A stretch of DNA of 37,268 nt from DAIOEK01 sp036746315 (GTDB lineage: Bacteria; Chloroflexota; Anaerolineae; Anaerolineales; Anaerolineaceae), in contig DAIOEK010000026.1 of assembly GCA_036746315.1 (NCBI GenBank), positions 1 to 37,268 on the forward strand, read 5' to 3'. Made by a program: the position numbers and the translations under genes. The notes under the pieces were generated by a model. That model did no database searches and was not told the origin of the DNA. It saw only the letters and a program-made list of their open reading frames with translations. Below, piece by piece: positions 13,715 to 21,060 of the stretch. Within the stretch, counting starts at the first letter, position 1; every line of letters starts with the position of its first letter.

Positions 13715-15175
13715 ATGCCGCCCTCAATGATCAGAATGAATTTTCATCAAAAACAACTTCGTGCATTTTTCAATGTCGTTAAACAGAGACCACTCTCGAT
13801 CCTGCTCTCGATCCTGATCCTTGTTCTGTTGCCGAGCAATTTGCAGCCATCCATTGCCTTTCCGGTTGCTGACAACCTGCAAGCGTTATCGCTGGACAAA
13901 TATCAACGCATATTGGTTTTCGCTCCACACAATGATGACGAAACGCTGGGGGCGGCCGGGGTTATTCAACTTGCCCGGCAAAACGGAGCCAGCATCCACG
14001 TGGTGATCGCCACAAACGGCGACGGCAGCTTGTCTACTGCTTTGAGCGAATTCAGAAAGGTCTATCCCGCATCCAAAGATTTTATCTGGATCGGCAATAT
14101 CCGCCAGCAGGAATCCCTGGCAGCCTTGCAAGACCTGGGTCTGGCGGCTGACGATGTGGATTTTCTGAGTTACCCCGATCGCGGCACTTCGTATTTGTGG
14201 GAAAATTATTGGAGTTGTGAGCACCCATTTCACTCCCCGTTTACCAATTCAACCTACAGCCATTATCTGATCACCTACGACCGGGACGCGAAATACTGCG
14301 GGAACGATCTGTTCCACGATCTGAAGAAGATCATTTCCGATTATCAGCCAGACCTGATCCTCTATCCCAGCGTGGACGACGAGCACCCCGACCACTGGGG
14401 GCTGGCAAATTTTGTCAACCTGACCGTGCAGGTGCTAAAGCTCGAGGACAGTGGTTTCGACCCGGGCATGTATCAGTACCTGGTGCATCGATATGGTTTC
14501 CCCCTCCCAGAAGGCTACTATCCCAACCAGGCGCTGGTTCCGCCGCCCAGCCTGTTCGACATCGATCCCAATTGGGTCAAGGTGAACCTGCCGGAGGAAG
14601 CGGTTTCGTTGAAAAATGAAGCCGTGCGGGAATACAAGAGTCAGCTGCCCACTTTGAAATCTCTGTTGATCAGTTTTATCCGGCAAAATGAATTGTTTGC
14701 CCTGCCTCAGCACCCGGTGATCGGCGAGGGGCAGGCGCCGGATCGGCTCGATCCACAGACCTGGCTGGACCGCCAGGGCAACGAGCTTGCACCGCTGCTG
14801 CTCGACCCAATCAAAGACAATATACGCCGTGAATATGTCTCTTCGGGAGATATCGACCGCATCTATTCAGTGATCGTAGACCGGGAACTGGTCCTGTGTG
14901 CCCAGATGCGGGGCATCCCGCGCGCTTACAACACGTACACATTCCGATTCAGGGTGTATGAACACGGGGAATTCGATTACAACCTGTTATCCACCGACCG
15001 TGACGGAGTGGCCGGCAAACTGAAACGAAAGGGGAACTACGTTTGCGGCAGCATGCCTCTGCGCGATCTGGGAAACCCGGAAATACTCATGCTTGAATTC
15101 GACGCGAAAACGGCAGACCTGGCAACCATCGATCGAACCGCCTGGGCGATTGTGCCGATGAATCAGTATCCATAG
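13715..15175 (+). CDS. PIG-L (LmbE-like) family deacetylase with N-terminal membrane anchor
   Basis: A 486-residue predicted membrane-anchored or secreted zinc hydrolase, presumably removing N-acetyl groups from a sugar. A hydrophobic segment LSILLSILILVLLPS near residues 28-42 is followed by the catalytic domain. The metal motif usually written PHPDDE appears as FAPHNDDETLGAAGV, with Asn for the usual Pro; the second metal motif is YPSVDDEHPDHWGL. Beyond about residue 300 is an uncharacterised C-terminal region. Start at 13715 follows AGGGCGG closely; ATG codons at 13727 and 13736 are alternatives. A TATGAT box lies at 13695-13700. It begins a tight run with the acetyltransferase gene (9-nt gap) and the hydrolase gene, which suggests work on one acetylated substrate, as inference. 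Confidence 0.82.
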   Translation: MPPSMIRMNFHQKQLRAFFNVVKQRPLSILLSILILVLLPSNLQPSIAFPVADNLQALSLDKYQRILVFAPHNDDETLGAAGVIQLARQNGASIHVVIATNGDGSLSTALSEFRKVYPASKDFIWIGNIRQQESLAALQDLGLAADDVDFLSYPDRGTSYLWENYWSCEHPFHSPFTNSTYSHYLITYDRDAKYCGNDLFHDLKKIISDYQPDLILYPSVDDEHPDHWGLANFVNLTVQVLKLEDSGFDPGMYQYLVHRYGFPLPEGYYPNQALVPPPSLFDIDPNWVKVNLPEEAVSLKNEAVREYKSQLPTLKSLLISFIRQNELFALPQHPVIGEGQAPDRLDPQTWLDRQGNELAPLLLDPIKDNIRREYVSSGDIDRIYSVIVDRELVLCAQMRGIPRAYNTYTFRFRVYEHGEFDYNLLSTDRDGVAGKLKRKGNYVCGSMPLRDLGNPEILMLEFDAKTADLATIDRTAWAIVPMNQYP

Positions 15176-15184
15176 GGTGCCATT

Positions 15185-15835
15185 TTGATTTCCATTCGAC
15201 CATATACTGCTTCCGATAAGGATGCTGTGAAGGAAATTGCCACCTCCACCGCATTTTTCGGCGATCCGGTAAATGCGTTCATGGATGACGGCAACCTTTT
15301 CTGGGATGCTTTTTTCGATTATTTTTTTGAATATGAGGCGGAAACCTGCTGGGTGGCGGAGACGGGGGGAGCGGTCATCGGTTTTCTGGCTGGCGCGGCA
15401 AATTATGCAAACCAGATGAAGATCACACGGCAGGTAATTGCGCCGCAGGTTGTGCGCGGAATTTTCCGGGGCGGGTATCGCATCCGACACAAGACGATGG
15501 CTTATGTCTGGCTGTTATTATGGCAGGGCATGCTGAAGCCGATCCCGCAGATCGATTATGCACAATACCCGGCAAATCTGCACATCAATGTACTTTCACA
15601 GACTCGCGGGCAGGGCGCCGGGAAAGCCTTGTTGGATGCTTACCGGCGGCAAATGGAATCCAGGGGAATTCAGGGCATCCATTTACACACAACCAGTTAC
15701 AATATTGCAGCCTGTCATTTATACGAGCGCATGGGTTACCGACTGCTTTGTGCCTGGCCTTCACTGGTGTGGCCAAAGTTTTTGGGCAGGAAAATCGAAA
15801 ACAGGTGTTATGGGATTGTACTGCACCCGAATTGA
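15185..15835 (+). CDS. GNAT family N-acetyltransferase
   Basis: A 216-residue acetyl-CoA-dependent acetyltransferase. It opens ISIRPYTASDKDAVKEIA and carries the acetyl-CoA pyrophosphate-binding motif NVLSQTRGQGAGKALLDAY near residue 135-155, followed by GIQGIHLHTTSYNIAACHLY and ERMGYRL, the typical motif B region. The start is TTG at 15185, preceded by AGGGTG 6 nt upstream, which also covers the stop of the deacetylase gene. Being next to a PIG-L deacetylase it could act on the freed amine, but GNAT substrate range is too broad to say. Confidence 0.85.
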   Translation: MISIRPYTASDKDAVKEIATSTAFFGDPVNAFMDDGNLFWDAFFDYFFEYEAETCWVAETGGAVIGFLAGAANYANQMKITRQVIAPQVVRGIFRGGYRIRHKTMAYVWLLLWQGMLKPIPQIDYAQYPANLHINVLSQTRGQGAGKALLDAYRRQMESRGIQGIHLHTTSYNIAACHLYERMGYRLLCAWPSLVWPKFLGRKIENRCYGIVLHPN

Positions 15836-15848
15836 TAGTTGAGCACAC

Positions 15849-16754
15849 ATGATAATCTGGATCGTTGGTTTACTCGTCGTTATTTTACTGTTGGCCGGTT
15901 TTTACTTTTCCACGCGAATATTGTATCCGCGGGTGCAATCTCGCCAATACTGGATGCAGGTGGATCAAGACGCCGGGCTGATCGACCCGCTAGCGTGGGA
16001 AAAGCAGCCCAAGGAAGCCGTGCAGGTACCATCTCCGTATGGCTACACCCTGGCGGGATATTTCGTTCCGTTCCCCGGCTCGCACAAGACCGTTATCATT
16101 CTGCACGGCATTACCGCCAGTATTGGCACCTCCATCAAATACATGGATATCTTTCAACGGCATGGTTTCAACGTTCTATTGATGGATCTGCGCATGCACG
16201 GGGAAAGCGGCGGGCGCAACTGCACTTACGGCTATTATGAAAAATACGACCTCAAAGCAACGGTGGACTGGGTTTACCAGCGGATGGGAATGGGGGGAGT
16301 GGTGGGGGTGCATGGTGAATCGCTGGGGGCATCCATTGCGCTCCAATATGCGGCGGTGGATGACCGCGCCGGCTTCATCGTTGCCAATTGCGGCTACTCG
16401 GATTTGCGTGAACTGCTGGCGTATCGACTGAAGTATGATTATCACCTGCCGGGGTGGTTGTTCCTCCCGCTGTCAGACTTTTTCTGCACCATCATCAGCG
16501 GAATGTCTTTCGATGCCGTTTCGCCCATACGGGATATTCCCCATATCCAGGCGCCGGTATGCTTTATTCATGGTGCGGATGATAAATATGTTCCCCTGGA
16601 AATGGCAAAACAGATGTTCAACGCCAAGCTGCGCGGCATCCGCCATTTATACGTTGCCTCCGGCGCCAGGCACGCTGAAGCCTACGTGGTCGATGCCGAG
16701 GCGTACGGAAAGAACATCGAAGAGTTTCTAAGCCGCTTTGGCATGTTGAATTGA
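15849..16754 (+). CDS. Alpha/beta hydrolase with N-terminal membrane anchor
   Basis: A 301-residue serine hydrolase. The N-terminus IIWIVGLLVVILLLAGFYF is a membrane helix, so the catalytic domain is probably tethered. Motifs follow in order: oxyanion strand KTVIILHGITAS, LLMDLRMHGESGG, nucleophile elbow VHGESLGASIAL, acid in CFIHGADDKYVP, and the histidine in SGARHAEAY. This is the arrangement of Bacillus YqkD-like and BEM46-like hydrolases. The ribosome binding site is weak (TTGAG about 7 nt before the ATG), and the gene starts 13 nt after the acetyltransferase stop, so coupling is likely. Substrate unknown. Confidence 0.85.
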   Translation: MIIWIVGLLVVILLLAGFYFSTRILYPRVQSRQYWMQVDQDAGLIDPLAWEKQPKEAVQVPSPYGYTLAGYFVPFPGSHKTVIILHGITASIGTSIKYMDIFQRHGFNVLLMDLRMHGESGGRNCTYGYYEKYDLKATVDWVYQRMGMGGVVGVHGESLGASIALQYAAVDDRAGFIVANCGYSDLRELLAYRLKYDYHLPGWLFLPLSDFFCTIISGMSFDAVSPIRDIPHIQAPVCFIHGADDKYVPLEMAKQMFNAKLRGIRHLYVASGARHAEAYVVDAEAYGKNIEEFLSRFGMLN

Positions 16755-16822
16755 CCGTTTTAATAGACATTACAGCATCCTTACATTTTTTAAAACAGCG
16801 ACTCTTCTGCCAAAAAATTCGC

Positions 16823-16828
16823 TATAAT
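16823..16828 (+). promoter_or_regulatory. -10 box for the DUF3048 unit
   Basis: TATAAT followed by 7 nt and an ATG (16836) that opens an 11-codon frame. This is the leaderless geometry seen elsewhere, one base longer. Confidence 0.5.
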
Positions 16829-16835
16829 GACCGAA

Positions 16836-16871
16836 ATGTTATGGATAGAGAGTGATATGGTGGTGAGATGA
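16836..16871 (+). CDS. Possible 11-codon upstream frame overlapping the DUF3048 start
   Basis: Reads MLWIESDMVVR then TGA. The stop overlaps the ATG of the next gene as ATGA, a layout that allows translational re-initiation. Its ATG stands 7 nt behind a TATAAT box, so the mRNA could begin almost at this codon. The peptide itself may have no role. A GGTGGTGAG stretch could alternatively act as a direct ribosome binding site for the main gene, in which case the frame is incidental. Confidence 0.3.
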   Translation: MLWIESDMVVR

Positions 16872-17944
16872 TTAAAAAATCTGTGTATTCAATAATGGTA
16901 TTGGTGCTTACGTGGACGGTTTTTGCTCTTCCGCAAAGCGTGAATGCCGGACAGGATGATTTCGATGATGCCCAACCGGTGCTGGTTGCGACGGCAACCC
17001 CGGCAGCTCCGACCCCCAAGCCCGGTACGGGTGATACGGTTATCAACCCATTAACCGGATTGCCCGCCGAAGATCCTTCCCTGCTGAATTATTCTCCGGT
17101 GATGGTTTCCATCTCCAATTTCCCGATCTCCGTACGCCCACAGGGCGGGTTGTCTTTTGCTCCGCATGTGTTTGAAATGACCATCGGCGAGGGTATGACC
17201 CGTTTTCTGGCTGTGTTCTACGGAAATTACGGTGACGGAACGCCGGATCAGACCAATGTAAATCTAGCTTCGATCCGTTCCGGGCGTGTACCCTATGAAG
17301 GTCTGCGAACGATGTACGACGGCATGATTGTAATGGCAGGCGCCGACCCCAAGGTGGCAAAGCAACTCAACGCCACCGTATTCCGCCAGAAGGTGGATTT
17401 CGCGGATATCCAAAACCTGGCAGAAGAGCGCAGTGAAAAACGGGGTGCTCCGCAGTTTACGGATCTGAACTTTGATCCGGCGATGCCGGCAGGCGGGGTG
17501 AACGGTGAGAACCTTGAGATTATCTGGAGCTACCTCAACCGGGTGCGCTGGACATACGATGCCACCCAGGGTGCATACCTGCGCGAACAGGATAAATCCG
17601 ACGGCAAGGGAACTTACTATCCTGCCACCGACAAGCTGACCGGTGAACAACTGGCATTCAACAACGTGGTGCTGCTCTACGCGCCCCACACGTATGAGAG
17701 CCCGACGATCATCGACATGGAAATGTTGTACGTCAAGAAGATGCCCGCCATTTTCTTCCGGGATGGCAAAGCCTACAAGGTGTTCTGGACGTCCATTCCG
17801 CTGGGACCGTTCCGTTTCTTTTATGAAGACGGCACCCCCTTTCCCTACAAGCCTGGAAACACTTTTTACGAGGTAATCAGCAATATCAACCAGGCGCAAC
17901 AGGATGCAGACGGATCCTGGACGGTGAAGTTCTTCAACCCGTAA
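16868..17944 (+). CDS. DUF3048 (YerB-like) exported protein
   Basis: A 358-residue secreted protein. A signal peptide (MIKKSVYSIMVLVLTWTVFA, probable cleavage after VNA) is followed by a Pro/Thr-rich linker and the DUF3048 core: NPLTGLPAEDPSLLNYSPVM, SVRPQGGLSFAPHVFEMTIG, EGMTRFLAVFYGN, SIRSGRVPYEG. The later half has VVLLYAPHTYE and the closing segment GSWTVKFFNP. YerB-type proteins are mostly lipoproteins of unknown role; here I see no lipobox cysteine, so it is likely released or held otherwise. Closed by a strong terminator shared with the convergent degV gene. Confidence 0.85.
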   Translation: MIKKSVYSIMVLVLTWTVFALPQSVNAGQDDFDDAQPVLVATATPAAPTPKPGTGDTVINPLTGLPAEDPSLLNYSPVMVSISNFPISVRPQGGLSFAPHVFEMTIGEGMTRFLAVFYGNYGDGTPDQTNVNLASIRSGRVPYEGLRTMYDGMIVMAGADPKVAKQLNATVFRQKVDFADIQNLAEERSEKRGAPQFTDLNFDPAMPAGGVNGENLEIIWSYLNRVRWTYDATQGAYLREQDKSDGKGTYYPATDKLTGEQLAFNNVVLLYAPHTYESPTIIDMEMLYVKKMPAIFFRDGKAYKVFWTSIPLGPFRFFYEDGTPFPYKPGNTFYEVISNINQAQQDADGSWTVKFFNP

Positions 17945-17966
17945 TCAGACAGCGATTTAAAGCAAG

Positions 17967-18002
17967 AAGCGGTGTGAGTTATGATCACACCGCTTTTGTT
18001 TT
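17967..18002. terminator. Terminator between the convergent DUF3048 and DegV genes
   Basis: An 11-bp perfect stem, AAGCGGTGTGA (17967-17977) with TCACACCGCTT (17985-17995), 7-nt loop, then TTGTTTTTTT on the plus strand. On the minus strand the tract behind it is weak, so it serves mainly the DUF3048 gene. Confidence 0.85.
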
Positions 18003-18014
18003 TTTGCAAAGAAA

Positions 18015-18884
18015 TCAAAGGGAAATCGCCTGATTGATCCACTGTTCCGGGGCAACAGAAAGCCCCACCAGGCTGCCACCGGTATGCGCACCCAGTATGG
18101 GACCCACATTGGTGGTGGGCAGCCAGTGACAGGTAAAGCGTTTTTCCACCTCAGCTTTGAGGATATCCACGGCGGGTTGATTCTTGCCGTGCAGTAATTG
18201 CACCCTCAGCGGGGCGCCTTCGGGGTAGAACTTCAGCAGGCTTTCTGCAATCTTTTGCAGAGCGTGCCGGGTGGTCCTTTCCTTGGCGAGGGTGTAATAT
18301 TTGCCATCTTCCTTGCCGACGGCGATCACAGGGCGGATGCGCAGCAGGGATGCCAGCAAGCCGGTGATGTGGCTGATCCGTCCGCCGTGAATGAGATATT
18401 TCAGGTCTTCCACGGTGAATATGCCCTCCGTGATCGAACGTATGCGCGCCAGCATTGCAAGGATGGCATCCTTGCTCCAGCCTTTTTTAACCGCACGGGC
18501 AGCCAGTTCCACCTGCCAGGCTTGCGGACAGGAAAGGGTCATTGTGTCCCAATGGGTGACCCTGGCTTCTGGAACCATCTGCGCGCCTGCGATGGCGGAT
18601 TGCAGTGTGCCGCTCAACCCGGAGGAAATATGGATGGAGAGAATATCCGGGTCCTTCTCGGCAAGTTTCCGATACAGTGCCGCAAAATCACCGGTAGTCG
18701 CCTGGGAGGTCACCGGCATGCCCTCCGTTTTTTCCAAAAGATCGTAGAATTCAGCCGATGACAGGTCTTCACCGCTGGAATAGGTCTTGCCATCCAGTGT
18801 CAGGCGCATGGGCGCGAAGTGAATATCCAAACCTTCCAGTTGTTCCTGGCTGATGTCGCAGCCCCGATCGGTGACTATTTGCAT
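18015..18884 (-). CDS. DegV family fatty-acid-binding protein
   Basis: A 289-residue cytoplasmic protein of the FakB/DegV family, which binds a fatty acid and can present it to the kinase FakA. Typical signs are the opening MQIVTDRGCDISQEQLE, VTSQATTGDFAALYRKL (the usual TSQPS is TSQAT here), SIHISSGLSGTLQSAI, the LKYLIHGGRIS segment and the end motif VGPILGAHTGGSLVG. No fakA homologue lies in the window, so a lipid-kinase role remains inference. Start at 18884 follows GGAG by 5-6 nt. Confidence 0.9.
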   Translation of the reverse strand: MQIVTDRGCDISQEQLEGLDIHFAPMRLTLDGKTYSSGEDLSSAEFYDLLEKTEGMPVTSQATTGDFAALYRKLAEKDPDILSIHISSGLSGTLQSAIAGAQMVPEARVTHWDTMTLSCPQAWQVELAARAVKKGWSKDAILAMLARIRSITEGIFTVEDLKYLIHGGRISHITGLLASLLRIRPVIAVGKEDGKYYTLAKERTTRHALQKIAESLLKFYPEGAPLRVQLLHGKNQPAVDILKAEVEKRFTCHWLPTTNVGPILGAHTGGSLVGLSVAPEQWINQAISL

Positions 18885-19019
18885 GTTATCTCCATGGATG
18901 CAGATATTTTACTCAAGCTTTTATCATAACGGCAGAATATGCAATTGTATAATGAGCAGAGACATATATCCGGTCATGTTTTTTCAGGGTCGCTGCCACG
19001 GTATTTTGTTGTATGGGAG

Positions 19020-19048
19020 TATAATTCCCGGTTGTCCGAAAAACCGGG
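19020..19048 (+). promoter_or_regulatory. -10 box and overlapping inverted repeat ahead of the first MFS gene
   Basis: TATAAT at 19020-19025 is followed at once by CCCGGTT (19027-19033) and AACCGGG (19042-19048), a perfect 7-bp inverted repeat with an 8-nt centre lying over the expected transcription start. That position suits a repressor operator. No good -35 is visible. Another TATAAT on the plus strand lies near 18948. Confidence 0.4.
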
Positions 19049-19055
19049 CGAATTT

Positions 19056-19085
19056 ATGCCGCCGGGCAGATTGCATCTGACATGA
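19056..19085 (+). CDS. Possible 9-codon upstream frame overlapping the first MFS start
   Basis: Reads MPPGRLHLT then TGA, the stop overlapping the MFS ATG as ATGA. The MFS gene lacks a ribosome binding site of its own, so re-initiation from this frame would explain how it is translated. No clear ribosome binding site precedes this small frame either. Confidence 0.25.
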   Translation: MPPGRLHLT

Positions 19086-20326
19086 TCCAAAACATTCAAT
19101 CCATCTATCGCCGTTTTCCCGGAAAATTCTGGGTGTTGGTTGCCACCGTCTTTATCGACATGATCGGTGGTACGCTGCTTTATCCATTCTTCGCACTGTA
19201 TATTACCCAGAAGTTCCACGTGGGCATGACGGAAGCAGGCGTTCTGCTGGGGATGATGTCGCTCTTTGGCTTGCTGGGTAATACCATCGGCGGCGCGCTG
19301 ACCGATAAGTTCGGGCGAAAAAAGATCATCCTATTCGGATTGATCTTCAGCGCTTTGAGCGCACTTGGGCTCGGGTTCGTGAATCAGTATTTGATCCTGT
19401 ATCCGTTGATCGCAGTGATCGGGATACTGGGAAATGTCTCCGGTCCGGCACATAACGCCATGGTGGCGGATATGCTGCCCGAGGAACAGCGGAATGAAGG
19501 CTTCGGCATCATCCGCGTGGTTGCCAACCTTTCCTGGATCATCGGTCCCACCATCGGCGGGTTTATTGCCGCGCACTCGTATCTGCTCCTGTTCATCCTG
19601 GATGCGGTCTTCAGCCTGACAACAGCGGTCATTGTCATCCGCCTGATACCCGAGACCAGACCGGAAGCCAAAACCGATCAAGAAGAATCCATCTGGCGAA
19701 CCCTGGCTGGTTACAAGGTTCCGCTGATGGATAAATTGTTTGTCGGTTTCATTGTGGTGTCGATCCTGATGCTGCTGGTGTACCAGCAGATGTACAGCAC
19801 GCTGTCGGTTTATCTGCGTGATGTGCACGAGATACCCACCACCCAATACGGATATCTGCTCAGCGCAAGCGCCATCCTGGTGGTGTTAACGCAGTTCTGG
19901 GTGACGGGACAGACCAAGAAGTTCCCACCCATGATGATGATGGCATTTGGTTGTGCGTTCTACATGGTCGGCTTTGGTATGATCGGCTTCATCCATGCCT
20001 TCTGGCTGTTCGTGGCATCCATCCTCATCATCACCATCGGGGAGATGATCGTGGTGCCGGTGAGCCAGGCGCTGGTGGCGCGTTTTGCGCCAGAGGAAAT
20101 GCGCGGGCGTTATATGGCGGTCTCATCCGTTTCGTGGTCGATCCCGTCCACGGTCGGACCGGCAGCCGCAGGCTTGATTTTGGATAATTACAACCCCAAC
20201 TGGGTATGGTATGCAGGTGGAATTATCTGCGCGGTCGCCATTGGCGGGTACCTCCTGCTGCATGCCAAGATGAAAAATATCCCCCAGTTCGCCGATAATC
20301 CGGCTGAGCAGGCGCTGGTGGATTGA
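19082..20326 (+). CDS. MFS transporter, drug/proton antiporter type
   Basis: A 414-residue integral membrane protein of the major facilitator superfamily, with about 12 hydrophobic segments. The loop 2-3 motif is seen as GGALTDKFGRKKIILFG near residue 65-80. Further marks include NVSGPAHNAMVADMLPEEQR, VVANLSWIIGPTIGGFIAAH (motif C-like) and VPVSQALVARFAPEEMRGRY with SSVSWSIPSTVGPAAAGLI in the second half. This resembles the MdtH/multidrug exporter branch; substrate is unknown. The start at 19082 is not backed by a ribosome binding site; see the overlapping 9-codon frame. The gene ends 22 nt before the convergent GyrI-like gene with no terminator between. Confidence 0.88.
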   Translation: MIQNIQSIYRRFPGKFWVLVATVFIDMIGGTLLYPFFALYITQKFHVGMTEAGVLLGMMSLFGLLGNTIGGALTDKFGRKKIILFGLIFSALSALGLGFVNQYLILYPLIAVIGILGNVSGPAHNAMVADMLPEEQRNEGFGIIRVVANLSWIIGPTIGGFIAAHSYLLLFILDAVFSLTTAVIVIRLIPETRPEAKTDQEESIWRTLAGYKVPLMDKLFVGFIVVSILMLLVYQQMYSTLSVYLRDVHEIPTTQYGYLLSASAILVVLTQFWVTGQTKKFPPMMMMAFGCAFYMVGFGMIGFIHAFWLFVASILIITIGEMIVVPVSQALVARFAPEEMRGRYMAVSSVSWSIPSTVGPAAAGLILDNYNPNWVWYAGGIICAVAIGGYLLLHAKMKNIPQFADNPAEQALVD

Positions 20327-20348
20327 CCGCGCAGATAATCTGACTCGG

Positions 20349-20804
20349 CTATTTGAGCAGGAACACAATCAGTGTTTGCTGCCCGGCGGGCGGTGTTTCC
20401 GGTCCGTTGAGATAGTGCTCGTATACCACGCCGGACGACTGCCAATTGTTATTCTTGATGAATTCCTGCATACCATCGTATGCCGGCGCCATCTCGGAAT
20501 AGGGTCCGGTGTAGAGCGCAGAGACTTTGCGCCCGGCGGGGATGACACCCGGGACAACGATGCCATTCCCTTCGTTGGTTTTGGTGATCGGGAAGCCGAG
20601 TTCGATATCCAGATCCTGCATATCCAGGTTGAAATATGCCACGTACGGCGCGTCGGACATCTCCAGACCATTGGCAGCAACGTATTCGCCAATGGCGCCA
20701 TAGGCTTGACCGATCACGCGGGGCAGGTCTTCCACGCGCGCACGTGTACGCATGCACATGGTGGGCTGATCCGTCGTTTCAAAGACTTCGTATTTAAGGT
20801 CCAT
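20349..20804 (-). CDS. GyrI-like (AraC effector-binding type) small-molecule-binding protein
   Basis: A stand-alone 151-residue ligand-binding domain of the GyrI-like/BmrR effector superfamily. Seen are an opening KYEVFETTDQPTMCMRTRAR, YFNLDMQDLDIELGFPI, the conserved turn VIPAGRKVSALYTGPYSEM and the end YEHYLNGPETPPAGQQTLIV. No DNA-binding domain is attached. Such proteins bind hydrophobic cations or act as small-molecule cyclopropanases or hydrolases in some lineages. The Shine-Dalgarno GGGAGGG is very strong, and the promoter is close to consensus with an embedded inverted repeat, suggesting inducible high expression. Its end faces the MFS gene, which fits a shared role with toxic compounds, as inference. 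Confidence 0.82.
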   Translation of the reverse strand: MDLKYEVFETTDQPTMCMRTRARVEDLPRVIGQAYGAIGEYVAANGLEMSDAPYVAYFNLDMQDLDIELGFPITKTNEGNGIVVPGVIPAGRKVSALYTGPYSEMAPAYDGMQEFIKNNNWQSSGVVYEHYLNGPETPPAGQQTLIVFLLK

Positions 20805-20828
20805 CGTAACCCTCCCTTAGTTTATAAG

Positions 20829-20857
20829 ATTATAGAACGTATATTCTATTAAGTCAA
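20829..20857 (-). promoter_or_regulatory. Near-consensus promoter with operator in the spacer (GyrI-like gene)
   Basis: On the minus strand TTGACT (20852-20857), a 17-nt spacer, TATAAT (20829-20834). An 18-nt inverted repeat with arms ATAGAA and TTCTAT occupies 20832-20849, that is, the spacer and the upstream part of the -10. Its core GAATATACGTTC is one base off GAAC-N4-GTTC. Binding there would block polymerase. Confidence 0.75.
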
Positions 20858-20918
20858 GCGAGGGAATATTGCGAATGTGGTGGGCGGAAAGGCGTAGAGA
20901 TTCTTCCTCCAAGAGGGT

Positions 20919-20951
20919 GCCGCTCCCTGGCCAGGGCCGCCAGGGAGCGGC
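20919..20951. repeat. 13-bp GC-rich inverted repeat
   Basis: GCCGCTCCCTGGC (20919-20931) and GCCAGGGAGCGGC (20939-20951) are perfect complements around CAGGGCC. No T tract follows on either strand. It looks like a dispersed REP-type hairpin rather than a terminator. The remaining bases of the 20805-21060 gap hold the promoter and a terminator. Confidence 0.6.
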
Positions 20952-20992
20952 AGAGAAAGACGGTGATGGGAGGGTGTGCTTTGCGGTTGAAT

Positions 20993-21020
20993 AAAAAAGG
21001 GGGCCATCTTGTGCCCCCTT
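20993..21020 (-). terminator. Intrinsic terminator of the second MFS gene
   Basis: Read on the minus strand: AAGGGGGC, 8-nt loop, GCCCCCTT (arms 21013-21020 and 20997-21004), then TTTT. It lies 41 nt after the stop of the transporter gene. Confidence 0.85.
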
Positions 21021-21060
21021 GATGGAGTGTTTTACGGCATCCATCAGATTGTTATTGTGG

